From an uncultured Caryophanales bacterium (GTDB lineage: Bacteria > Bacillota_I > Bacilli_A > RF39 > UBA660): a stretch of 5,787 nt of DNA. A model generated the notes under the pieces. The model was not told the origin of the DNA. It saw only the letters and a program-made list of their open reading frames with translations, and did not search any database. Below, one piece after another: positions 1 to 5,589 of the stretch. The position numbers and the translations under genes were made by a program. Position 1 is the first letter of the stretch; every line of letters starts with the position of its first letter. The DNA lies in assembly GCA_905206805.1 (NCBI GenBank), contig CAJLIR010000034.1, positions 1-5,787 on the forward strand, given 5' to 3'.

Positions 1-649
1 TAATATCATCAAAAGTATTAGTATGAATGTTTTCAATTGTATTAGAGTTTTCATTTGCTACATGGTTTTTTATATTAATATTTGAATTATCTTTTAAACT
101 AAAATTCATATCAGTAACTATTGAATCTTCAATTGAATTGTTCATTATTTGAGATAAAGGAATTTGCTCGTTTTCATTTATATCTAAATTACTATTCATA
201 TTATTATCATATATGTTTTGTATAGGTTCGTAATTATAACCTTTTTCTGTTGAAATATTAGTTTGCTCATTATTAGAATTGCCATTAGCAAATAAGTCAC
301 CAATAATAGAAAATACAAAACCAACTGCAAATAAAACAAATGTGATTATATTATATGATAAATCAGTCATAAGTTTTAAACCATCGATATTTATAATTTT
401 AATTATCCCATATACAATTATTGATACACTTATTGTTGTTGTGATTAATGACAATTTATATTTTTTCATTGTAATTAATATCAAGCTTAAAGTAATTATT
501 ATTATAATTCCAATTGATAAATAAAAATATTGATCAATAAATGAGAACGATTGATTATTAAATTTCAAGACTGGTAAAAATAATGCAACTAGCAATAATA
601 AATTTCCTAAATAACTTATAATAAATAATTTTTTTCTTAATGAATCCAT
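1..649 (-). CDS. Four-helix membrane protein with long Asn-rich tail, 3' end outside window
   Basis: The minus-strand frame is open without a stop from the start codon to the left edge: 216 residues are visible and the C-terminus is missing. Four hydrophobic segments lie at about residues 8-28, 42-61, 66-87 and 97-119. The basic clusters RKK (5-7) and KKYK (62-65) put both ends in the cytoplasm by the positive-inside rule. From about residue 121 the chain turns hydrophilic and low in complexity: 25 of the 96 visible residues are Asn, with many Ser, Ile, Asp and Glu. The start at 649 was chosen because AAAGGA (664-659) sits 9 bases upstream. ATGs at 658 and 667 are in frame but lie too close to, or upstream of, that site. 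The layout recalls small four-helix proteins of uncharacterised Bacillota families, but I recognise no named family and assign no function. A plus-strand frame at 279-524 is its antisense shadow. Confidence 0.82.
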   Translation of the reverse strand, partial: MDSLRKKLFIISYLGNLLLLVALFLPVLKFNNQSFSFIDQYFYLSIGIIIIITLSLILITMKKYKLSLITTTISVSIIVYGIIKIINIDGLKLMTDLSYNIITFVLFAVGFVFSIIGDLFANGNSNNEQTNISTEKGYNYEPIQNIYDNNMNSNLDINENEQIPLSQIMNNSIEDSIVTDMNFSLKDNSNINIKNHVANENSNTIENIHTNTFDDI

Positions 650-658
650 TTTATCCAT

Positions 659-664
659 TCCTTT
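659..664 (-). promoter_or_regulatory. Ribosome binding site deciding the membrane-protein start
   Basis: AAAGGA read on the minus strand. It lies 9 bases before the ATG at 649, directly against the ATG at 658, and downstream of the ATG at 667. This favours 649 as the initiation codon. Confidence 0.65.
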
Positions 665-675
665 CATTATATATA

Positions 676-704
676 AGTATAACATAAAATAAAAAACTTT
701 GTAC
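676..704 (-). promoter_or_regulatory. Extended -10 promoter of the membrane-protein gene
   Basis: On the minus strand TGTTATACT (684-676) is an extended -10 of the TGnTATAAT type. The hexamer 17 bases upstream, GTACAA (704-699), is a poor -35, as is common for extended -10 promoters. Transcription would begin near 668-670, just ahead of the ribosome binding site, giving a short leader and making the ATG at 667 an unlikely start. Confidence 0.5.
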
Positions 705-741
705 CAAATAATATTATTTTTAAAGTAAATTATTCTAAAAA

Positions 742-779
742 ATGTAAAGAAAAACTACCGTAATTTTTACGATAGTTTT
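742..779 (-). terminator. Intrinsic terminator of the coat-protein gene
   Basis: A 13-bp stem joins arms 751-763 and 767-779 around a 3-base loop. Read on the minus strand, AAAACTATCGTAA pairs with TTACGGTAGTTTT with one G-U pair and is followed by TTTTTCTTT. On the plus strand the same position would be a C-A mismatch. Strand and placement, about 15 bases past the stop of the coat gene, assign it to that gene. It also insulates the membrane-protein gene downstream. Confidence 0.82.
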
Positions 780-794
780 AATAATATTATTATT

Positions 795-1226
795 TTACAA
801 ACATTCAACATAAGTGTCTTGTAAGCATCTTAGACAGCAAACACAGTTAAGATTTACTGTAAAGAAAGAATTTGTTGCTACGTATGGAATAGTTGCAACT
901 TGTGCTGCATCAGGATTTGTTGCTAAAACTCTAAATGTTGCGCAACATCCATCAATTTTTTCTACTCGGAATACTGATGATCTTGTTTCTCCAGCAACGT
1001 CTTCTTTACTTGTAGGTATTTCTAATGGTGTACTATTACTTCCACAAGTATAAAGCATTATTGGTCTTGTGTTACATCCAAGTGTAGTAGTTGAACAACC
1101 TAAGAATCCTCTATCACAAGTATCTAAGCATGCATCACTGCAACAACTAGCGTTTTGTTGTAAAATAGATATTACAGTTAAAATTTCAGCAATGCATTGA
1201 CAATTATTTTTTTCATTATTACACAT
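795..1226 (-). CDS. CotY/CotZ-family cysteine-rich spore coat protein
   Basis: This 143-residue protein has no signal peptide and contains 17 cysteines, many in pairs or tight clusters: C9/C11, C28-C29, C33/C37, C94-C95, C128/C130/C131/C134. The stretch VFRVEKIDGCCATFRVL (85-101) matches the most conserved block of the Bacillus CotY/CotZ/ExsY family, whose members form disulfide-linked, insoluble outer layers of the spore coat or exosporium. The length is close to the family norm. The protein would be made in the mother cell and self-assemble on the forespore surface. The start at 1226 follows AAGGGGTGG by 5 bases; a GTG at 1235 is in frame but lies inside that ribosome binding site. The gene diverges from the LysM-protein gene and ends before its own terminator. 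Whether it corresponds to CotY, CotZ or another paralogue cannot be settled, so no symbol is given. Confidence 0.88.
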   Translation of the reverse strand: MCNNEKNNCQCIAEILTVISILQQNASCCSDACLDTCDRGFLGCSTTTLGCNTRPIMLYTCGSNSTPLEIPTSKEDVAGETRSSVFRVEKIDGCCATFRVLATNPDAAQVATIPYVATNSFFTVNLNCVCCLRCLQDTYVECL

Positions 1227-1231
1227 ATAAT

Positions 1232-1240
1232 CCACCCCTT
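1232..1240 (-). promoter_or_regulatory. Strong ribosome binding site of the coat gene
   Basis: AAGGGGTGG on the minus strand, 5 bases before ATG 1226. GGGGTG pairs with the 16S anti-Shine-Dalgarno CACCUC through one G-U pair. It contains an in-frame GTG that could be mistaken for the start. It is identical in sequence and spacing to the site before the divergent LysM gene. Confidence 0.8.
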
Positions 1241-1256
1241 CATATTATTTTCACTA

Positions 1257-1286
1257 TAACATATTCCAAAAATTCAAAATAGTGTA
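1257..1286 (-). promoter_or_regulatory. Possible mother-cell sigma-K-type promoter of the coat gene (weak)
   Basis: On the minus strand AATATGTTA (1265-1257) differs by one base from the sigma-K -10 consensus CATAnnnTA. An ACAC element lies 16 bases upstream, about where the short AC element of sigma-K promoters is expected. In a sequence this AT-rich the match could be chance. The assignment rests mainly on the coat-protein identity of the gene. Confidence 0.22.
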
Positions 1287-1339
1287 AACAATTTACCCAT
1301 AAATAAAAAACTTAATGTGTTCCCTAAAAATTTTTAATT

Positions 1340-1348
1340 CATATAATA
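1340..1348 (+). promoter_or_regulatory. Possible sporulation-sigma -10 element before the LysM gene (weak)
   Basis: CATATAATA fits the sigma-K -10 pattern CATAnnnTA exactly, and its TATAAT core also fits sigma-A. No convincing -35 element of either type lies upstream (the region reads CCCTAA). Transcription would begin almost at the ribosome binding site at 1351. The sigma factor is therefore undecided. Confidence 0.28.
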
Positions 1349-1350
1349 AA

Positions 1351-1359
1351 AAGGGGTGG
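1351..1359 (+). promoter_or_regulatory. Strong ribosome binding site of the LysM gene
   Basis: AAGGGGTGG, 5 bases before ATG 1365, with an in-frame GTG at 1356 inside it. It is the mirror copy of the site before the divergent coat gene and shows that 1365, not 1356, is the start. Confidence 0.8.
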
Positions 1360-1364
1360 AAATA

Positions 1365-1811
1365 ATGTATAGTATATATCAAATACAAGTTGGTGATACC
1401 TTAGATACTATTGCAAATAAGGTTGGAACAACAAAACAAGTTTTACTTACTATAAATGGAATTACAGATTCAAATTTAATTCCGGGAAATTTTATAGTAA
1501 TTCCTATGAACGTTAATTTACCATTTACAACTTATGTGGTAAAAAAGGGTGATAATATTTATGAAATAGCTAAAAATTACGGAGTTGAATATGAAACATT
1601 ACTTGAAATAAATGGATTAGGTAAAGATGATTATATATATCCAAATCAAGAAATCATTATTCCTAATAAAGATTTTAATATATATGTAACAAAAGAAAAT
1701 GATTCATTAGCTTTAGTAGCGCAAAAATTAGGTGCGGAGCAAACTGATATAATTAGAGATAACGCAACAATATATTTATTACCTGAACAATTAATATTAT
1801 ATAAAAAGTAA
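1365..1811 (+). CDS. Triple LysM-repeat protein, probable spore coat or cortex-associated
   Basis: The 148-residue protein consists almost wholly of LysM modules, which bind N-acetylglucosamine-containing glycans such as peptidoglycan. Module 1 is at about residues 4-47 (YQIQVGDTLDTIA, then NLIPGNFIVIP). Module 2 is at 56-100 (YVVKKGDNIYEIA, then YIYPNQEIIIP). A degenerate third is at 105-146 (YVTKENDSLALVA, then LLPEQLILYK). There is no signal peptide, membrane segment or catalytic domain. A leaderless LysM protein fits delivery in the mother cell to the forespore surface, as for coat proteins of the SafA type, and this agrees with the divergent coat gene and its shared ribosome binding site. 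An alternative is a cytoplasmic LysM protein of other function. The start at 1365 was preferred to the in-frame GTG at 1356, which is part of the ribosome binding site. A terminator follows 6 bases after the stop. Confidence 0.85.
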   Translation: MYSIYQIQVGDTLDTIANKVGTTKQVLLTINGITDSNLIPGNFIVIPMNVNLPFTTYVVKKGDNIYEIAKNYGVEYETLLEINGLGKDDYIYPNQEIIIPNKDFNIYVTKENDSLALVAQKLGAEQTDIIRDNATIYLLPEQLILYKK

Positions 1812-1817
1812 TTTTTT

Positions 1818-1842
1818 AAAAAGAGAAAAACTCTTTTTTTTT
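1818..1842 (+). terminator. Intrinsic terminator of the LysM gene
   Basis: AAAAAGAG (1818-1825) pairs with CTCTTTTT (1831-1838) around an AAAAA loop, and the T run continues to 1842. The stem has only three G-C pairs, so it is weak but well formed, and it is correctly placed 6 bases after the stop codon. Confidence 0.72.
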
Positions 1843-1856
1843 ATAAAAAAATGATA

Positions 1857-1862
1857 TATAAT
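1857..1862 (+). promoter_or_regulatory. Candidate -10 box for the thioredoxin/AAA+ operon
   Basis: A perfect TATAAT lies 27 bases before the start at 1890. The expected -35 position falls in the T run of the preceding terminator and matches poorly. It is the best candidate between the terminator and the gene, but chance TATAAT boxes are common in this composition. Confidence 0.4.
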
Positions 1863-1889
1863 ATTAATTGATTAGATAGGATGTGTAAA

Positions 1890-2321
1890 ATGAAAAAATT
1901 GTTATATTGTTTATTAATATTGATACCATTACTTGGAGGCTGTGGTAATAAATTAACTACTTATGAAGAAATAAGTTATGATGAATTTACTAAAAAAATA
2001 GAAAATAAAGAGGATTTTATATTATTTATAGGATCAGAAACTTGTCAACATTGTGCAGCATTTAAAGATACAGTAAATAGTGTTGTAAAAAATTATCAAA
2101 TCAAAATATATTATATTGATATAAATAAATTTGATGATTCAGAAAAAAATAAATTTAAAACTATTATAAACTTTAATGCAACCCCAACAACAGTATTTAT
2201 AAAAAATGGTCTTGAATTAACAGATGAAAATGGAAATGTTACTATATATAGAATAAGTGGAAACATTACATATGAAAAAGTAATTAATAAAATAAAAAAA
2301 GCAGGATTTATTAACGAATAG
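1890..2321 (+). CDS. Thioredoxin-like lipoprotein
   Basis: The 143-residue protein begins with a lipoprotein signal: KK, a hydrophobic run to residue 15, then LGGC with Cys18 as the lipidated residue. A thioredoxin fold follows: FILFIGSETCQHC (43-55) carries the CxxC pair Cys52/Cys55 after a beta strand, and NATPTTVFIKNG (96-107) supplies the cis-proline loop at Pro99 and the next strand. The protein should sit on the outer face of the membrane and exchange thiols and disulfides in exported proteins. It resembles small extracellular thioredoxins, including those called bacteriocin transport accessory proteins, but no bacteriocin gene is visible. ATG 1890 is favoured over in-frame ATG 1881 because ATAGG (1876-1880) lies 9 bases upstream of 1890 and touches 1881. 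Its TAG stop overlaps the ribosome binding site of the AAA+ gene, suggesting an operon. Substrate and redox direction are unknown. Confidence 0.85.
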   Translation: MKKLLYCLLILIPLLGGCGNKLTTYEEISYDEFTKKIENKEDFILFIGSETCQHCAAFKDTVNSVVKNYQIKIYYIDINKFDDSEKNKFKTIINFNATPTTVFIKNGLELTDENGNVTIYRISGNITYEKVINKIKKAGFINE

Positions 2322-2330
2322 GAGAATTTT

Positions 2331-3359
2331 ATGGAAGAACGTGATATTGAGTTCCTAGAAGAATTAGATGATGAACAAGAAAATACTAAATTACCTGATG
2401 TTACTGGAGTAAAGTTCAGTGTAATAGATAACTATGGTGAAGATTTAACTTCCAAAACTTATATAACAAATCCCGCAATAGCAAGAGAAAGTGAATTAAA
2501 AAAATTAATGATCGTCCTATTAACACCAGAAAAATCAGGACTCTTAGTAGGTAAGGCAGGTATTGGTAAAACAGCCATTGTAGAAGGTCTTGCCTACCTA
2601 ATTCAAAAGGGTAATGTTCCTAATGCACTTTTAGGTTATAGGGTTATAAAATTTAATTCGACATCTTTAGTTGGTAAGGTTACAATTGATTCTGAGGAGA
2701 GACTTGTAATGTCTTTATTGGTAGATGAATTAAAACACGTTAATAAAACTATAATTTTTATTGATGAAATTCATACATTAATAGGTGGAAAAGGATCAGG
2801 ACCTATGGATTTAGCTAATATGTTAAAACCAGGGCTTGATCGTGGAACAATTAAGGCGATAGGTGCAACTACTACAGCTGAATATGATGCCTATGTAATT
2901 CGTGATAGGGCGTTTTTAAGACGTTTTGATAGAATTGATGTTTTGGAACCAGATGAGGAAACAACTGTAAAAATTTTAATGGGAACTCTACCAAAAATCG
3001 AAAAACAAACTGGAGTAAAGTTTAAATATAATGATTATGTGATAGAAAAATTGGTTGCGTCGATTGTAAGTGCTACTTCAGAATTTAAAAGAATTTATGG
3101 TCTTGCTGCAATGTATCCAGATGTTGCGCTTTCAGTTTTAACTCAAGCATTTTCACAGGCACTATATAATAATAAACAAGAGGTTACTGTAGAAGATGTA
3201 TATAACGCAATTAAAACAAGCAAAAGAATTTATCCAGATAGCATTGTAAAAGAATTGACACTATTTCGTGAAAAATTTAAAAAATTATGCGATGATGAAG
3301 GTATTATTTTACCAGTTGTTACAAAAGAAGAAATAGAAAATATGCAAGAAGATTATTAA
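2331..3359 (+). CDS. Single-module ClpB/ClpC D1-like AAA+ ATPase
   Basis: The 342-residue cytoplasmic protein matches the first ATPase module (D1) of Clp/Hsp100 proteins. It has an acidic leader (1-25), the pre-domain YGEDLT...NPAIARESEL (35-55), Walker A GKAGIGKT (74-81), Walker B IIFIDE (141-146), MDLANMLKPGLDRG (159-172), sensor 1 GATT (178-181), the arginine pair R197/R198 in LRRF, and a small helical domain with YPDVALSVL (262-270) where Clp proteins have LPDKAIDLI. It lacks the Clp N-terminal domain, the D2 module and the IGF/IGL ClpP-binding loop, so it is less than half the length of ClpB or ClpC. The helix after the usual end of D1 is extra (about 300-342). At the pore loop, where Clp D1 has KYRGE, this protein has KVTID (116-120), losing the aromatic residue. 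ATP hydrolysis looks intact; threading of substrates is doubtful. AGGAGA overlaps the preceding stop, and the start lies 9 bases later. Confidence 0.85.
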   Translation: MEERDIEFLEELDDEQENTKLPDVTGVKFSVIDNYGEDLTSKTYITNPAIARESELKKLMIVLLTPEKSGLLVGKAGIGKTAIVEGLAYLIQKGNVPNALLGYRVIKFNSTSLVGKVTIDSEERLVMSLLVDELKHVNKTIIFIDEIHTLIGGKGSGPMDLANMLKPGLDRGTIKAIGATTTAEYDAYVIRDRAFLRRFDRIDVLEPDEETTVKILMGTLPKIEKQTGVKFKYNDYVIEKLVASIVSATSEFKRIYGLAAMYPDVALSVLTQAFSQALYNNKQEVTVEDVYNAIKTSKRIYPDSIVKELTLFREKFKKLCDDEGIILPVVTKEEIENMQEDY

Positions 3360-3364
3360 TTAAC

Positions 3365-3393
3365 TTGCAGAAATGTTACTTATTTGCTATAAT
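3365..3393 (+). promoter_or_regulatory. Sigma-A-type promoter with extended -10 before the HTH gene
   Basis: TTGCAG (3365-3370), a 17-base spacer, then TATAAT (3388-3393), preceded by TG and one base (TGCTATAAT). This is the best housekeeping promoter in the window. Initiation would fall near 3399-3400, within or next to the ribosome binding site at 3398, so the leader would be extremely short. It could drive both the HTH gene and, by read-through of the hairpin at 3722, the lipoprotein gene. Confidence 0.6.
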
Positions 3394-3408
3394 TAATAAG
3401 GTGATTTT

Positions 3409-3750
3409 ATGAGTGACGAACGTAATCAAGCAATAAGTCTTATAAAAGATAAATTAAATAATAAAAGCTCACTATCTTATGTAGAAATAGCACAACTTAC
3501 AAATTATCATCCAAAATATATCTTAAAATTAAAAAAAGATATAATGAATAATAATATAAACTATGTACATGGTAATAAATTTAAAAAACCTGCCAATACT
3601 ATTCCTATAGAAGAAGAGAAAAAAATTGTTAACTTATACAAAAGAAGCAATGCTAGCATAAGAAGATTTTGTAAATTTTATGGTAGAAGAAGTTATTCCT
3701 GTATATACAATATTTTAAAAAGAAATGGATTATTAGAAGAAGAAAAATAA
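3409..3750 (+). CDS. Small two-HTH DNA-binding protein, transposase-like
   Basis: This 113-residue basic protein has two predicted helix-turn-helix units. The first is at about 21-44 (YVEIAQLTNYHPKYILKLKK); the second is at about 81-107, ending in SYSCIYNILKRNGL. The linker YVHGNKFKKPANTIP (52-66) matches the VHGNRGKKP segment that joins the two HTHs at the N-terminus of IS1202/ISNCY-type transposases. No DDE catalytic domain follows, no remnant of one is visible in the next 28 bases, and no terminal repeats were seen. It is either a trimmed transposase fragment or a domesticated DNA-binding regulator. A strong ribosome binding site (AAGGTGAT, 3398-3405), a good promoter and an intact frame favour a working gene. 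It may regulate itself or the downstream lipoprotein gene; that is inference. Loss of the catalytic part argues against transposition activity. Confidence 0.75.
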   Translation: MSDERNQAISLIKDKLNNKSSLSYVEIAQLTNYHPKYILKLKKDIMNNNINYVHGNKFKKPANTIPIEEEKKIVNLYKRSNASIRRFCKFYGRRSYSCIYNILKRNGLLEEEK

Positions 3751-3762
3751 TCCATTTTATTT
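3722..3762 (+). terminator. Perfect 12-bp hairpin over the HTH stop codon, terminator or attenuator
   Basis: AAATGGATTATT (3723-3734) and AATAATCCATTT (3746-3757) are exact inverted repeats separated by 11 purine bases; a flanking G-U pair (3722/3758) could extend the stem. TTTTATTT (3755-3762) follows. The right arm contains the TAA stop of the HTH gene. The next ribosome binding site begins at 3763, leaving no room for a promoter, so transcripts of the lipoprotein gene must read through or start inside the HTH gene. Translating ribosomes would cover the stem, which could couple expression. Confidence 0.5.
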
Positions 3763-3778
3763 AAAAGGAGGAAACATT

Positions 3779-5452
3779 TTGAAAAAAATAGTATTTTTAA
3801 GTCTATTAGCACTTATATTATTTACTGGATGTTTTAAGAAAAATAATGAAAATGATAATCAAAATAATGAAACAAATATAAGTTTAGATGATCTAAATTA
3901 TGAAAGCGAATTATTAGAAATAAGTTCTTTAAATGATATACTAAAACTTGATTATATTAATCCAGGATTAGATAAATATGATATTAAAGTGGTTTTATAT
4001 TCTAAAAAGGAAAATAAAGTAACAGGTGAAATAAGTTTGCCAACTGATACTTGGAATACAGGATTATTAAATGATGGTTTTTATGCTATTTCACTTAATT
4101 CAAAAGAGGTTTTAATATATAATAAAAAATGTGAAGAGGTAAAAAAATATAAGATAGATAGTAATGAAATATGGGCATTTGCCAATGTTAGTCCAGATGG
4201 GAATACATTAATATATGCAGATGGATTAAATACAAATATTATTGCCTATGACTTAGAAACAAATACTAAAAAAACTATTGGACCATTTAAAGATTATATA
4301 GAGTCACTTGGTTTTATAGATAATAATTTATATTTAAAAGATGGAAATGGTAATTTATTCAAATTAAATAAAAATAGCGTAGAAAAAGAAAAAGTATTAA
4401 CTGGTTTATATACAACATACTTAAATAATTATTATGGAATTGGTAAAACTGATAATAACTTCGTCTTAGAAAATGAAAATAAAAAATCGTATGTTGAATT
4501 TGATTCAATCGATGAATTACCTATATATGCTAATGATTTTGGATTTGTAACATATTCAATATATGAAAACGATGCAATATTTAAAGTTTATGATATAGAA
4601 AAAAATAAAAAAACAGATATAAAAATACCATTATCAAATGAATATTATCCAGTTGTATCAAAATATGACGATGAAAATATTATTATTGCGATAAAAAATA
4701 AAGATAATAAATATGAATATTACGTAAAAAATATTATAGATAATAATTCCGTTGACATAAAAATTAATAATAGTGATGTTGTATCTAATGATAAAAATGA
4801 AGAGGAGTACGAAGTTTCAATACCTGATTATGAAACTAAGACTGAAATAGCAAGCAAATATATTGAAAATGTACCTGTTATAAAACAGTTTCCTAACTAT
4901 CCTACTGGTTGCGAATCAGTAAGTGCTACAATTGCGCTTCAATATGCAAAAGAAAAAATAACAGTTGATGAATTTATAGATAATTATTTAGATAAAAGTA
5001 GCAACTTTTACTATGCAAATGGAAAAAATTATGGACCAAATCCAAACGAAACATTTGTAGGAAATCCAAGAAGTAAATCATCATTCGGTTGTATGGCACC
5101 GGTTATAGAAAAAGCATTAAAAAAATATTATGGAAATAATAACTATGTAATAAATGCTACTGGTAAATCATTAGAAGAAATAAAAAAAATATATATTGAT
5201 GCAGGATACCCAGTTTTAGTTTGGGTTAGTATCAATATGATTGATACATATTATACAAGTAGTTGGTATTTAGAAAATGGTGAACAATATAAATGGCTTG
5301 CTAATGAACATTGTATGGTATTAATAGGTTATGATAGCAATAACTATTATTTCGTGGATCCTTATAAAGGTAGTGAGGTAATGTATAAAAAAGATATTAC
5401 AGAAAAAAGATATAAGGAACTTGGTATGCAAGCAGTTGTTATAGTAAAATAA
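3779..5452 (+). CDS. Lipoprotein with beta-propeller-like region and C-terminal C39-type cysteine peptidase domain
   Basis: The 557-residue protein starts at TTG 3779, 7 bases after AAAAGGAGG (3763-3771). A lipoprotein signal (1-18, FTGC, lipidated Cys18) leads into an Asn-rich linker. Residues about 65-325 are strand-rich repeats of the VLIYNKKCEEVKKYKI and NIIAYDLETNTKKTIG type, with SPDGNTLIYA (138-147), as in WD40/TolB-like propellers. After an acidic linker, residues 365-557 match Peptidase_C39_2: YPTGCESVSATIAL gives nucleophile Cys378, HCMVLIGYD gives His511, and VDPYKG gives Asp527. NETFVGNP (423-430) and GCMAPVI (437-443) are further family blocks. The protein is anchored outside the membrane and could cleave peptides or cell-wall-linked proteins, with the propeller as a binding platform. 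Unlike bacteriocin C39 peptidases it lacks ABC-transporter segments. The substrate is unknown. It lies 28 bases after the HTH gene, and a terminator follows. Confidence 0.86.
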   Translation: MKKIVFLSLLALILFTGCFKKNNENDNQNNETNISLDDLNYESELLEISSLNDILKLDYINPGLDKYDIKVVLYSKKENKVTGEISLPTDTWNTGLLNDGFYAISLNSKEVLIYNKKCEEVKKYKIDSNEIWAFANVSPDGNTLIYADGLNTNIIAYDLETNTKKTIGPFKDYIESLGFIDNNLYLKDGNGNLFKLNKNSVEKEKVLTGLYTTYLNNYYGIGKTDNNFVLENENKKSYVEFDSIDELPIYANDFGFVTYSIYENDAIFKVYDIEKNKKTDIKIPLSNEYYPVVSKYDDENIIIAIKNKDNKYEYYVKNIIDNNSVDIKINNSDVVSNDKNEEEYEVSIPDYETKTEIASKYIENVPVIKQFPNYPTGCESVSATIALQYAKEKITVDEFIDNYLDKSSNFYYANGKNYGPNPNETFVGNPRSKSSFGCMAPVIEKALKKYYGNNNYVINATGKSLEEIKKIYIDAGYPVLVWVSINMIDTYYTSSWYLENGEQYKWLANEHCMVLIGYDSNNYYFVDPYKGSEVMYKKDITEKRYKELGMQAVVIVK

Positions 5453-5499
5453 ATTTTTGAATGAAAAGTTATGTATTTAAAAATATAACGATAAAAATT

Positions 5500-5526
5500 G
5501 AGGATTAAAATAATCTTCTTTTTTTT
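5500..5526 (+). terminator. Intrinsic terminator of the C39 lipoprotein gene
   Basis: GAGGATTA (5500-5507) pairs with TAATCTTC (5511-5518) with one G-U pair around an AAA loop, followed by eight Ts. It lies about 47 bases after the stop codon. The sequence between the stop and the stem (5453-5499) contains only a weak imperfect inverted repeat and tiny frames without ribosome binding sites. Confidence 0.85.
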
Positions 5527-5561
5527 ATTAATTTGAATTTTTTTGTATGATAAAAAAGGAT

Positions 5562-5589
5562 TTGAAACTTTTATTTAGTATATTATAAA
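5562..5589 (+). promoter_or_regulatory. Sigma-A-type promoter of the Rpn-like gene
   Basis: TTGAAA (5562-5567), a 16-base spacer and TATAAA (5584-5589). Initiation would fall near 5596, just ahead of the ribosome binding site AGAGGAG (5603-5609). Confidence 0.58.

Noticed and set aside
279..524. 81-codon plus-strand open frame
   Set aside because: It lies antisense to the membrane-protein gene, which has a better start, ribosome binding site and promoter; its Ile-rich product mirrors the AT-rich membrane-helix codons.
814..1053. 79-codon plus-strand open frame
   Set aside because: It is antisense to the coat-protein gene, lacks a ribosome binding site, and the opposite strand gives a clear CotY/CotZ family match.
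1224..1235. GTG at 1235 as coat-gene start
   Set aside because: It is part of the AAGGGGTGG ribosome binding site itself; ATG 1226 has correct spacing.
1356..1364. GTG at 1356 as LysM-gene start
   Set aside because: It lies within the ribosome binding site; ATG 1365 has correct spacing.
1881..1889. ATG at 1881 as start of the thioredoxin lipoprotein
   Set aside because: It directly abuts the ATAGG element; 1890 has the proper distance and gives a canonical MKK lipoprotein signal.
3359..3750. Complete insertion sequence around the transposase-like HTH gene
   Set aside because: No terminal inverted repeats, target duplication or catalytic domain found; the inverted repeat at 3723-3757 is a local hairpin at one end only.
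5468..5489. Imperfect inverted repeat GTTAT...ATAAC after the C39 gene
   Set aside because: Only five reliable pairs with A/T content expected by chance; the real terminator is at 5500-5526.
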